Shown here piece after piece: positions 8,613-17,563 of a DNA stretch of 64,000 bases (within the stretch, counting starts at the first letter, position 1; every line of letters starts with the position of its first letter). Made by a program: the position numbers and the translations under genes. The notes below the pieces were generated by a model. The model did not search any database. It worked only from the letters and a program-made list of their open reading frames with translations, and was not told where the DNA came from. The stretch is taken from NCBI GenBank assembly GCA_903861005.1, contig CAIOSP010000085.1:1-64000 (forward strand), read 5' to 3'. This DNA comes from an uncultured Pseudomonadota bacterium (GTDB lineage: Bacteria > Myxococcota_A > UBA796 > GCA-2862545).

Positions 8613-11600
8613 ATGCGCCGCGTCCTCGTCCTGTCCGCCCTGCTGCTCGCGGGCCTCGCGCTCGCCACCGATCCGCCCACGTCGCCGCCGGTGGACGCCG
8701 CGCACGCGGACGCGGTGCACGTCGCGTTCGACACGACTGAGGGCACCTGGATGAACGTCGACGTCAGCCCGGACGGCGAGACGATCGCGTTCGACCTGCT
8801 GGGCCACGTCTACACGCTGCCGATCGCGGGCGGCACGGCCACGCGCCTCACCTCGGGCACTTCCTGGAACATGCACCCGCGCTTCAGCCCCGACGGCAAG
8901 CGCCTCGCGTTCACGTCGGACCGCGGCGGCGGCGACAACCTCTGGGTGATGGACGTCGACGGGAAGAACCCCAAGCCGATCACCGACGAGTCCTTCCGCC
9001 TGGTGACGCAGCCGGAGTGGTCGCCGGACGGGCGCTGGATCTTCGGGCGCAAGCACTTCACCGGCACGCGCTCGCTGGGCACCGGCGAGATCTGGGCGTG
9101 GTCGTCGGACGGCAAAGGCAAGGGTGTGCAGTGGACCCAGAAGGGGAACGACCAGGCCGACGTGAACGAGCCCGCGATCAGCCCGGACGGCCGCTGGCTC
9201 TACATGAGCGAGGCGGGCGCCTTCGACTACAACCGCAACGTGTACGAGGGCATCTACGGGATCTCGCGCAAGGACCTGCTCACGGGCGAGGTCGAGCCCG
9301 TCGCCGACGGCGCGGGCGGCGCGATCCGTCCCGAGGTCTCGCCGGACGGCAAGACGCTCGGCTACCTGCGCCGCGCGCTCGACGGGCAGCGCACCGAGTG
9401 GATCGTGCGCGATCTGGCGACCGGCTCTGAGCGCGTCGCGTTCGGAGGGCTCGATCGCGACCAGCAGGAGACCTGGGCCATTCACGGCACGTACCCGATG
9501 TGGTCCTGGCTGCCGGACAACAAGGCGGCGGTGTTCTCGTTCGGCGGCGGGCTGCACCGCGTCCGCGTGGACGGCGTCGTGACCGACATCCCGTTCACCG
9601 CGTCGGTCGCGCGCGACGTGCGCCCCGCGGTCCGTCAGCCGCACGAGGTCGCGCCGACGTCGTTCGACGCGAAGGCGGTGCGCTGGTCGACGCTGTCGCC
9701 GGACGGGCAGACGGTCGCGTTCCAGGCGGTGGGGCGCGTGTGGATCGAGTCCGTCGGCGGCGCGCCGCTGCCGATCTCGCCGAGCGACGTGCTGGGCTAC
9801 GCGCCCGCGTGGCGCGGCGACGGTCGCGCGGTGGCGTTCACCACCTGGGACGACGCCGACGGCGGCATGCTGTGGGTCCAGAACGTGCGCGGTGACCACC
9901 AGCTGGGTGCGCCCAAGCCGCTGGGCGACTCTGCGGATCTCTACACCAACCCGTCGTTCTCCGCGGACGGCAAGCGCGTGGTGTGGGCGCAGGGGACGGG
10001 CCTGACGAACCGCGGGCAGTCCGGCGGGAACGAGCCCTGGCTGCGCATCCGCTGGCGCGAGGGTGACGGCCCGATCCACGACGCCGGGCACGTGGCGCTT
10101 CGCGGCGCGGGCGATCGTCCGCCGCGCCCCACGTTCAGCGCGGACGGCGCGCGCATCCTGGTGACCGACGCGGACGGCGACGACACCACGCTGATCTCCA
10201 TGGCCCTCGACGGCACCGATCGGCGCGTGCTCGCGCGCAGCGGCTACGCGGCGGAGATCGCGCCGAGCCCCGACGGCAAGTGGATCGCGTGGAAGGCGCT
10301 GCACCGCGCGTACGTCGCTGCGTGGCCGCCCACCGCAGGCGCGCCGCTCGTGTTGGGCGAGCCGGGTGACAGCGTGCCCGCCGTGCGCCTCTCCGCCGAG
10401 CTTGGCGAGTGGCTGCGCTGGTCGGACGCCGACACGCTGACCTACGCGGCAGGCCCCACGATGTACCGGGTCGAGCTGGCGAACGGCCTGCCCGAAGCCG
10501 CGAAGGCGCCCGACACCAAGCCCACCGACGCGACGCCCTGGCCGGTGCACACGCTGTCGCCGCTTGGCACGCCGATCCCGATCAACCTGCACGTGAACCG
10601 CACGCTGCCCGAGGGCGAGGTGGCGATCGTCGGTGCGAAGATCATCACGATGCGCGCGAGCGAGGTGATCGACGACGGCGTGATCGTGGTGCGCGGCGAG
10701 CGCATCGTGGCGATCGGCCCGCGCGCGAGCACGCCGGTCCCGGCGGGCGCCAAGGTGATCGACGCCAAGGGCAAGAGCGTGTTCCCGGGCATGGTCGATG
10801 TGCACGCGCACATGGGCTACGGCTACGCGGACGTGTCGCCCGAGACCATCGCGTCCTACGCCGCGAACCTGGCCTATGGCGTGACCACCACGCACGACCC
10901 CAGCGCCGACACGCACTTCGTGTTCGCGCAGCACGAGCTGATGGAGGCCGGGCGCATCGTCGGCCCGCGCATCTTCTCCACCGGCTTCATCCTCTACGGC
11001 GCCGAGAACGACGAGAAGGCGCCGATCGAGTCGCTTGACGACGCGCGCGAGCACGTGCGCCGCATCGCCGACTACGGCGGCTTCAGCGTGAAGTCCTACA
11101 ACCAGCCGCGCCGCGACCAGCGCCAGTGGGTGCTCGACGCCGCGCGCGAGGAGGGCCTGCTGGTCGTGCCCGAAGGCGGCAGCACGCTCGCGCACAACCT
11201 GACCATGGTGATCGACGGCCACACGGGCATCGAGCACGCGCTCCCGGTGGAGCAGCTGCACACCGACGTGCTCAAGCTGTGGGCCGCCAACCCTGGCGTG
11301 CACTACACGCCCACGCTGCTCGTCGGGTACGGCGGCGTGTGGGGCGAGAACGCCTTCTACCAGCGCGAGGACGTCTGGAAGGACGCGCGCCTCCAGCACT
11401 GGACCGTGCCTGGAAAGCTCGAAGCGCGCAGCAAGCGCCGCACCCTCACGCCCGAAGAGGACTGGCACCACGTCCGCCTGGCGCGGACCGCGTGGGAGCT
11501 GGAGCAGGCCGGCGTGCCGGTGAACCTGGGCGCCCACGGGCAGCTCCAGGGCCTCGGTCCGCACTGGGAGATGTGGGCGATGACCGAGGGCGGCTTCCCG

Positions 11601-11903
11601 GCGATCGAGGCGCTCCGCGTCGCGACCTGGAACGGCGCCACCTACCTGGGCCTCGACAAGGACATCGGCAGCTTGGACCTGGGCAAGCTCGCCGACCTCG
11701 TGATCGTCGACGGCGACGTGCTCGCCGACATCCACCGCTCCCGCGACGTGTTCCGCGTGATGAAGGGCGGCGTGGTCTACGACCCCGACACCCTGGCGAC
11801 CGTCTGGCCGACACAGGGCCCGCCGCTCGCGACCCCCTGGTTGGACGCCGTGACCGGAGGTCAGGGCATCCCCTGGATCGGCGAGGAGGAGATCGCGGAT
11901 TAG
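8613..11903 (+). CDS. Exported amidohydrolase with N-terminal TolB/PD40-like beta-propeller
   Basis: 1096 residues from ATG at 8613 (GGAG seven bases upstream), which gives a signal peptide MRRVLVLSALLLAGLALA. Residues about 35-640 contain repeated SPDG motifs (SPDGETIAFD, SPDGKRLAFTSDR, SPDGRWLYM), the hallmark of PD40/TolB propeller blades. Residues about 660-1096 are an amidohydrolase TIM barrel: metal-binding H731-A-H733 in FPGMVDVHAHMG, KSYNQPRR, NLGAHGQ, and the closing GKLADLVIVDGDVL. The family includes imidazolonepropionase- and prolidase-like hydrolases. The propeller probably selects or gates substrate, as in tricorn-type proteins. The substrate is unknown; it probably acts in the periplasm. 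Confidence 0.85.
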   Translation: MRRVLVLSALLLAGLALATDPPTSPPVDAAHADAVHVAFDTTEGTWMNVDVSPDGETIAFDLLGHVYTLPIAGGTATRLTSGTSWNMHPRFSPDGKRLAFTSDRGGGDNLWVMDVDGKNPKPITDESFRLVTQPEWSPDGRWIFGRKHFTGTRSLGTGEIWAWSSDGKGKGVQWTQKGNDQADVNEPAISPDGRWLYMSEAGAFDYNRNVYEGIYGISRKDLLTGEVEPVADGAGGAIRPEVSPDGKTLGYLRRALDGQRTEWIVRDLATGSERVAFGGLDRDQQETWAIHGTYPMWSWLPDNKAAVFSFGGGLHRVRVDGVVTDIPFTASVARDVRPAVRQPHEVAPTSFDAKAVRWSTLSPDGQTVAFQAVGRVWIESVGGAPLPISPSDVLGYAPAWRGDGRAVAFTTWDDADGGMLWVQNVRGDHQLGAPKPLGDSADLYTNPSFSADGKRVVWAQGTGLTNRGQSGGNEPWLRIRWREGDGPIHDAGHVALRGAGDRPPRPTFSADGARILVTDADGDDTTLISMALDGTDRRVLARSGYAAEIAPSPDGKWIAWKALHRAYVAAWPPTAGAPLVLGEPGDSVPAVRLSAELGEWLRWSDADTLTYAAGPTMYRVELANGLPEAAKAPDTKPTDATPWPVHTLSPLGTPIPINLHVNRTLPEGEVAIVGAKIITMRASEVIDDGVIVVRGERIVAIGPRASTPVPAGAKVIDAKGKSVFPGMVDVHAHMGYGYADVSPETIASYAANLAYGVTTTHDPSADTHFVFAQHELMEAGRIVGPRIFSTGFILYGAENDEKAPIESLDDAREHVRRIADYGGFSVKSYNQPRRDQRQWVLDAAREEGLLVVPEGGSTLAHNLTMVIDGHTGIEHALPVEQLHTDVLKLWAANPGVHYTPTLLVGYGGVWGENAFYQREDVWKDARLQHWTVPGKLEARSKRRTLTPEEDWHHVRLARTAWELEQAGVPVNLGAHGQLQGLGPHWEMWAMTEGGFPAIEALRVATWNGATYLGLDKDIGSLDLGKLADLVIVDGDVLADIHRSRDVFRVMKGGVVYDPDTLATVWPTQGPPLATPWLDAVTGGQGIPWIGEEEIAD

Positions 11904-11935
11904 ATGGGTCTTGAAAAGCGGACTCCTCCCGGGGG

Positions 11936-13888
11936 ATGGGGTCCGAGTTTTCTAGGGCGGCCCTGTTGCGTCGGCTGGACATCGACGGTCTGCGCGCGAT
12001 CGCGATCCTCGCGGTCGTGCTCTACCACATCGACCACGACCTGCTCCCGGGCGGGTACGTGGGCGTCGACGTGTTCTTCGCGATCTCTGGCTTCCTGATC
12101 ACGGGCCTGGTCAAGCGTGAGCAGGCGCTCGGCGTGTTCTCGCTGGCCGACTTCTACGCGCGCCGGGTGAAGCGCCTGGCGCCCGCGCTTGCGCTGGTGC
12201 TGCTCGTCACCATGGCCGTGAGCGTGTTCGTGCTGTTCCCCCGCGACCTGATGCTGCTCGGGCGGCACACCGCGGCGTCCTGCCTGTTCGTGCTGAACTT
12301 CGTGCTGAGCCGCGAGTCTGGCTACTTCTCCGCCCCCGCGGAGACCAAGCCGCTGCTGCACCTGTGGTCGCTCGCGATCGAGGAGCAGTTCTACGTGGTG
12401 TGGCCGGTCGCGCTGTGGGCGACCGCGCGCGTCGGCGGGCGACCCACGCGCACCGCGTTCGCCGCGCTGACCGTGGTCGCGTCGGCGCTGGTCTGTCTGG
12501 CGACGCTGCGCGTCGATCCGGTCGGCGCGTTCTACCTGCCGTGGACTCGCTTTTGGGAGCTGGGCGCGGGCGGTGTGCTGGCGCTGTGGCTCGGCCGGGT
12601 GGGGTCCCTCCGCGCGGGGCCGCTCGCGACGGCGCTGTCCTGGTGTGGCGTGTCGATGCTGGCGGCCGGGTTCACGTCCATCGGCCAGTCGCACACCTCG
12701 CTCTCGGGGACCTCGATCCTGGCGGTCGTCGGGGCGCTGATGCTGATCGGCGCGGGCACCGAGAGCTGGCTCAACCGGGTCGTGCTCTCCAGCCGTCCGA
12801 TGGTGGCGGTGGGGCTCATCAGCTACCCGCTCTACCTGTGGCACTGGCCGATGCTCGCGGGCGCGGCGGTCAAGGGCGCGCCGCTGTGGACGAGGTGGGC
12901 GTTCGCGGGCATCGCGCTGCTGCTCGCGGCGGCGACCTACCTGGTGGTCGAGCTGCGCGTCAGTCGGCTGTACGTCCGCGCGTCGCGCCGGGTGGTGGTC
13001 GGGTTGTCGTCGGTCATGGCGGTTGTGGCGCTGATGGGCGTGGGTCTTGAGCAGACGCGCGGCCTGGCCTTCCTCTACCCGCCGTCCTTCGTGCACTATG
13101 ACGGCTACGTCTACAAGCCCGCGCACCACAGCGTCGGCCCGTGTCACCTGGACCTGGCGCGCAAGGATCACGCGCTCGCGCCGACCTGTCTGAAGCCCCG
13201 CGGCGACGTGCCACGCGATCGTCCCGTCCTGTTGCTGTGGGGCGACAGCCACGCCGCCCACCTCTTTCCGGCGCTCGCGACGCTGCAGGAGCAGGTGCCG
13301 TTCGACATCGCGCAGGTCACGGCCGGCATGTGCCCGCCGCTTCAAGCGGCCATGTCCGGCTCCGCGCCGCAGTGCCCCACGCTCGACGCGCTGGTGCGCG
13401 ACAAGCTCGACGAGGTGCACCCGGACGTGGTGGTGCTCGGCGCGCGCTGGCCGCGCTTCGACACGCCCGCGTCGCGCGCGGCGATGGTGACGGAGCTCAT
13501 TGCGCTGCGCGACACGCTGACGCCGATGGGCGCGCGCTTGATCGTGGTCGGGCCGGAGCCACAGTGGCGCGCGCCGCTGCCGGAGCTGATCGCGGACCGC
13601 GTGTGGTCCACGGGTCAGGTGCCGCTGCGGCTTGGCGTGGGCGAGGGCCTGGACGCCGACGTGCTCGTCATCCGCGATCAGCTCGCCGAGATCGGGGCCG
13701 CCGCGGGCGTGGGCGTCGTGCAGCCGGTCGACATGATGTGCGTGGACGGCGCATGCCGCGCGGTGATGGACGACGCCGAGCGCACGCCGTTCTCTTTCGA
13801 CTTTGAGCACGTCACCGACGTGGGCGGAGCGCCGATCGCGCGGGCGGTGCTGGAGCGCGCGGGGATCTTGCCCGCGTCCTCTCCGTAG
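11936..13888 (+). CDS. Acyltransferase 3 (OafA/YrhL-type) with C-terminal SGNH domain
   Basis: 650 residues. The N-terminal ~370 residues are an integral-membrane acyltransferase-3 domain with LDIDGLRAIAILAVVLYH, GGYVGVDVFFAISGFLITG and LLHLWSLAIEEQFYVVWP. The C-terminal part holds an SGNH-hydrolase-like module with LLLWGDSHAAH (G436-D437-S438-H439). Proteins of this layout acetylate surface polysaccharides such as O-antigen: the membrane part moves the acyl group across and the SGNH part transfers it. It starts 32 bp after the amidohydrolase stop, so they may be co-transcribed. It ends 3 bp from the convergent HerA-like gene. Confidence 0.88.
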   Translation: MGSEFSRAALLRRLDIDGLRAIAILAVVLYHIDHDLLPGGYVGVDVFFAISGFLITGLVKREQALGVFSLADFYARRVKRLAPALALVLLVTMAVSVFVLFPRDLMLLGRHTAASCLFVLNFVLSRESGYFSAPAETKPLLHLWSLAIEEQFYVVWPVALWATARVGGRPTRTAFAALTVVASALVCLATLRVDPVGAFYLPWTRFWELGAGGVLALWLGRVGSLRAGPLATALSWCGVSMLAAGFTSIGQSHTSLSGTSILAVVGALMLIGAGTESWLNRVVLSSRPMVAVGLISYPLYLWHWPMLAGAAVKGAPLWTRWAFAGIALLLAAATYLVVELRVSRLYVRASRRVVVGLSSVMAVVALMGVGLEQTRGLAFLYPPSFVHYDGYVYKPAHHSVGPCHLDLARKDHALAPTCLKPRGDVPRDRPVLLLWGDSHAAHLFPALATLQEQVPFDIAQVTAGMCPPLQAAMSGSAPQCPTLDALVRDKLDEVHPDVVVLGARWPRFDTPASRAAMVTELIALRDTLTPMGARLIVVGPEPQWRAPLPELIADRVWSTGQVPLRLGVGEGLDADVLVIRDQLAEIGAAAGVGVVQPVDMMCVDGACRAVMDDAERTPFSFDFEHVTDVGGAPIARAVLERAGILPASSP

Positions 13889-13891
13889 TCG

Positions 13892-16219
13892 CTACCCGTC
13901 GATCGACTTCCACAGCAGCGACACACCCACCACCTGCGTGTCCGCCTTGCGCGCGGGCACCCGAACCTCGCGGATGGCGAGCGCGTCGGGTGACGTCTCG
14001 TCCGTGATGCGCGCGACCTCGGCCTCCAGCTGGGTCTGCAGCTCGGCCTCGGCCTCCTGCGCGGCGGTCAGGTCGGCCTGCGCCTGACCCACGTCCGCGC
14101 GCTGCTCCATGGTGCGGCTGGTCGAGCGCGCGGCCGTCGCCATCTTCGACACCGACGAGCGCCCGCTGCCGAACACCGCGCCGAAGATCGCCGAGCCCCA
14201 CGTGGCGGCGGCGCTGAGCGTGGCCGACGTGGCCTGCGCCTGCTCCTTGTCCACGCGCGCGGCGGCCTTGCGGATCTTCTCCTCCAGCGCGTCGAGCTTG
14301 GGCTCCAGCTTCTTCTTCAGCGCCTCCACGGCATCGTCGCGGTGCTCGCGCGCGGCGTGGCTCAGGCGCGCACGGAACACGCCCTCGGTCTCGCCGGGCG
14401 TCGACGCGAGCTTGAGCGCGTCGCAGGAGAACACGGTCGCCTGACGCTCCTGGTAGATCCACGCGGCGAACGACTTCTTCCAGTCGGCCACGGCGGTCTT
14501 CTTGGAGAGGTGCGCGGGCAGATCACCGTAGGTGGCGTCGGCGTTCGCGCGGTCGGACACGTCGCGCACGTCGGTGGCCTGCGACCAGTCGGCGAGCCGA
14601 TCGTCGTCGACCAGCGGGGCGAACACGCTCACGTCCTGCCACGCGTCCAGGCCCGCCTTCGCGTCGACGTAGTGCACCTTGGCGACGCCGTGCAGGAAGG
14701 CCTCGTAGGTGGTGCCGGCGCCGAGGAAACGCTCGTCCACACCCACCGGCAGCACGGGCTTGGCGGCCGCGGGCACAGCGGCGGGTGCGGCCACGGCCTT
14801 GGTCACCGCAGGCGTCGCGGTCGCTCCAGCGGCGCGCGTGAGGCGCTTGATCTCCTCGCGCGTCACGGGGCCGCGCAGGTAGCTCAGGGTCCACCGCGTC
14901 TGGAAGAGGACCGGGCCGTCGGCGTGTACGTTGTGGAGCAGGAACACCCGGTTGCCCAGGCCGGACAGCAGCGTGTCCATCGACGCGCGGTCGAGCCCCG
15001 GCGCCGCACCCTCCAGCCCGTCGAGCACGCGCGCCTTGTCGCGCTCAGTCTGCAGGCGGCCGATGAACCACGCGCCGCAGTTCGACAGGCCCTTGTAGTC
15101 CAGGTCGACCGGGTTCTGGGTGGCCAGCACCACGCCCAGGCCGAACGCGCGCGCCTGCTTGAGCAGGGTGAGCATGGGCGCCTTGGACGGCGGGTTGGCG
15201 GTGGGCGGGAAGTACCCGTAGATCTCGTCCATGAACAGCACGGCGCGCAGGCTCGACGTGCCGGGCTGCGTGCGCATCCAGCCGACCATCGCGTGCAGCA
15301 GCGTCGACACGAAGAACATGCGCTGCGCGTCCGACAGGTGCGCGATCGAGATCACGCTGACGCGCGGCTTGCCCGCGGCGGTGAACAGCAGCGCCTGGAT
15401 GTCGAGCGGCTCGCCCTCCATCCACGCCGCCGCGCCCGGCGACGCGAGCAGGTTGTTGAGCTGCATGGCGAGCGCGAAGCGCTCCTTGGCGGGGAAGAAC
15501 GAGTCCAGATCGACCACGCCCATGCGCGTGAACGACGGCTGCTGGATGGCGCCGATCAGCTGCGCTAGGTCGACGTCGCGGCCGTCCGCCCACGCCTCGT
15601 GCAGGATGCGGGACAGCAGGATGTGATCGCGGCTCTGGAGCGGATCCGCGTCCACGCCGAGCAACCCGAGTAGGCCCGACACCGCGCCCGAGACCTGCTC
15701 GCGCATCGCCTCTTCGTCGACCTCACCCTTTGGCGGGTCGAACGAGCGCAGGAGCGCGAGCGGTCGACCGGTCGAGCTACCGGGCGTGTAGACCGACACC
15801 TCGGCGGCGTCCTTGAGGCGCTGGATGCGCGCGGCGTCCTGATCCCACTCCGCCAGGCCCTTGCGCCAGCTGTCGGCGGTGGTGGCGGCCCATTCGTCCG
15901 GGCTCACGCCGCGACGCGCGGCCTCCTCCGCGTCGATCCACGGGCGGAAGTCGCCCGGGGCCATATCGGGGAAGGTGAGGAGCAGGTTGCCCAGATCGCC
16001 CTTGGGGTCGATCGCGATGCAGGGGACGCCGTCGATCGCGGCCTCCTCCAGCATGCCGATCGACAGGCCGGTCTTGCCGCTGCCGGTCATGCCGAGCACG
16101 ACCGCGTGCGTGGTGAGCTGCTTGGAGGCGTAGAGCAGGGGCTCCTCACGCAGCGCACGCGCCGCCGGATCCCAGACCTTGCCGAGGTAGAACACGCCGA
16201 GCTTTTCGTAGTCGAGCAT
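13892..16219 (-). CDS. HerA/VirB4-like ATP-binding protein with C-terminal coiled coil
   Basis: 775 residues from ATG at 16219 (the frame is open to 16462 but that part overlaps the divergent msrA). Walker A is GMTGSGKT at residues 43-50, followed by IDPKGDLGNLLLTFP. A Walker B-like AVLFMDEIYGYFPP and sensor-like VLATQNPVDLDYKGL follow. This is the FtsK-HerA superfamily, a subgroup with a C-terminal extension. Residues about 610-730 are a long helical coiled coil with an internal Gly/Ala-rich segment (WGSAIFGAVFG). Hexameric HerA ATPases translocate DNA. No nuclease partner (NurA, Sir2, DUF4297) is adjacent, so the function is open. Confidence 0.8.
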   Translation of the reverse strand: MLDYEKLGVFYLGKVWDPAARALREEPLLYASKQLTTHAVVLGMTGSGKTGLSIGMLEEAAIDGVPCIAIDPKGDLGNLLLTFPDMAPGDFRPWIDAEEAARRGVSPDEWAATTADSWRKGLAEWDQDAARIQRLKDAAEVSVYTPGSSTGRPLALLRSFDPPKGEVDEEAMREQVSGAVSGLLGLLGVDADPLQSRDHILLSRILHEAWADGRDVDLAQLIGAIQQPSFTRMGVVDLDSFFPAKERFALAMQLNNLLASPGAAAWMEGEPLDIQALLFTAAGKPRVSVISIAHLSDAQRMFFVSTLLHAMVGWMRTQPGTSSLRAVLFMDEIYGYFPPTANPPSKAPMLTLLKQARAFGLGVVLATQNPVDLDYKGLSNCGAWFIGRLQTERDKARVLDGLEGAAPGLDRASMDTLLSGLGNRVFLLHNVHADGPVLFQTRWTLSYLRGPVTREEIKRLTRAAGATATPAVTKAVAAPAAVPAAAKPVLPVGVDERFLGAGTTYEAFLHGVAKVHYVDAKAGLDAWQDVSVFAPLVDDDRLADWSQATDVRDVSDRANADATYGDLPAHLSKKTAVADWKKSFAAWIYQERQATVFSCDALKLASTPGETEGVFRARLSHAAREHRDDAVEALKKKLEPKLDALEEKIRKAAARVDKEQAQATSATLSAAATWGSAIFGAVFGSGRSSVSKMATAARSTSRTMEQRADVGQAQADLTAAQEAEAELQTQLEAEVARITDETSPDALAIREVRVPARKADTQVVGVSLLWKSIDG

Positions 16220-16358
16220 GGCGCATGGGCTAATCGGGCGCGCGGGCGATTCCCACTGACACGGGCCTTGCCCGACGCGTGCGGACGATCGTGAAACCAT
16301 GTGACGCCCTGTCTTGCGGTGGGCGTCGTAGGAATGCAGTCCCCTCGCAGGAGATAGG

Positions 16359-17021
16359 ATGCTGCACTTCGCCCGCGTCGTCCCGTTCTGGATGTTGGCT
16401 CTGACCGCGTGCGCCGCCGAACCGGGCGTCGTGCGCTCCGGCTGGAACGCCCAAGAGGTCACCCAAGCCGCGCCGCCGCTGGCCGCCGGTCAGGCCGAGG
16501 CCTACTTCGCGATGGGCTGCTTCTGGTGCGGCGAGAGCGACTTCGAGCCCGCGCCGGGCGTGGTCTCCGTCGTCAGCGGCTACACCGGCGGGTCCGTCGA
16601 GCACCCCAGCTACGAGCAGGTCAGCGGCGGTCGCACCGGCCACGCCGAGTCGGTGCGCGTGATCTACGACCCGACCAAGGTCACCTACGAGGCGCTGCTG
16701 ACGTGGTTCTGGCACCGTGTCGATCCGTTCGACGGTGGCGGGCAGTTCTGCGACCACGGCTCGCAGTACCGCCCGGTCATCTTCCCGCTCAACGCGGCCC
16801 AGCGCGCCGCCGCCGAGGCGTCCAAGGTGGCAATCGCCAAGGAGCTGGGCAAGCCGGTCGCCGTGACCATCGAGAAGCCCGGCACCTTCTGGGTGGCCGA
16901 GGCGCACCACCAGGACTTTTGCCACCTCAACGTCGAGCACTATACGGCCTACCGTACCGGCTGCGGGCGCGACGACCGCCTGCACGAGGTCTGGGGAGGC
17001 AAGGCCCCCGTTCATCCGTAA
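16359..17021 (+). CDS. msrA: Peptide methionine-S-sulfoxide reductase, predicted lipoprotein
   Basis: 220 residues. MsrA reduces methionine-S-sulfoxide in proteins. The catalytic motif is AMGCFWCGESDFE (nucleophile C54, with a second Cys at 57), followed by GYTGG, GHAESVRVIYDP and HHQDF, all typical. The N-terminus ends LALTAC with the lipobox Cys at residue 18, so this copy is exported and membrane-anchored, unlike cytosolic MsrA. A C-terminal Cys (YRTGCG) may act in recycling. ATG at 16359 has AGGAG five bases upstream. It heads the redox cluster running to 20822; an exported MsrA needs periplasmic electrons, and the TlpA and VKOR-DsbA proteins downstream are candidates. Confidence 0.93.
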   Translation: MLHFARVVPFWMLALTACAAEPGVVRSGWNAQEVTQAAPPLAAGQAEAYFAMGCFWCGESDFEPAPGVVSVVSGYTGGSVEHPSYEQVSGGRTGHAESVRVIYDPTKVTYEALLTWFWHRVDPFDGGGQFCDHGSQYRPVIFPLNAAQRAAAEASKVAIAKELGKPVAVTIEKPGTFWVAEAHHQDFCHLNVEHYTAYRTGCGRDDRLHEVWGGKAPVHP

Positions 17022-17107
17022 GCCGCGGATGAGATGACGATGATGGCGTGTCTGACGCGCTGCACACCCCGGACCATGCGCGTTAGGCGCAGCCCACTGG
17101 AGAGCCA

Positions 17108-17563
17108 ATGAACCGCACCCTTCTGACCGCCGTCCTGCTGACCCTCACCGCCGTCGCGGTGTCTGCTGAGCCCACGCCCGAGTCGATCGTGGCCTACCGC
17201 AAGGTCAACATGGACGCCTACGGCAAGCACATGAAGGCGATCGGCATGGTCGTGAAGGGTGAGGTCGAGCGCCCCGCGTGGGCCGCCGCCGACGCCGACG
17301 CGCTCGCCGCGATGGCCAAGCACCTGGGCCAGCTCTTCCCCGCGGGCACGGGCCCGGACAACAAGTCGATCAAGACCGAGGCCAAGGCCGACATCTGGTC
17401 CAAGCCCGCGGACTTCGCCGCGGCCGTGAAGTCGTTCCAGGTGGAGACCGCCAAGCTCGCCGAGCTGTCGCACGGCACGGACTTCGAGGCCTTCAAGGCG
17501 CAGCTGCCCAAGGTCGGCAAGTCCTGCGGCGCCTGCCACGACGGCTTCAAGGTCGAGGATTGA
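17108..17563 (+). CDS. Cytochrome c' / c556-type protein
   Basis: 151 residues. A signal peptide (LLTAVLLTLTAVAVSA) is followed by a four-helix-bundle sequence with a single C-terminal haem motif C140-G-A-C143-H144. Both the position of the motif near the C-terminus and the helical pattern fit the cytochrome c'/c556 family, whose members carry electrons or bind NO/CO in the periplasm. Its stop codon overlaps the TTG start of the dihaem cytochrome gene as TTGA, so the two are translationally coupled. Confidence 0.88.
   Translation: MNRTLLTAVLLTLTAVAVSAEPTPESIVAYRKVNMDAYGKHMKAIGMVVKGEVERPAWAAADADALAAMAKHLGQLFPAGTGPDNKSIKTEAKADIWSKPADFAAAVKSFQVETAKLAELSHGTDFEAFKAQLPKVGKSCGACHDGFKVED

Noticed and set aside
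8430-11735. Open frame of 1101 codons on the minus strand
   Set aside because: It is antisense to the propeller-amidohydrolase, is full of Arg/His/Ala-Val noise typical of GC-rich shadow frames, and has no domain or ribosome-binding site.
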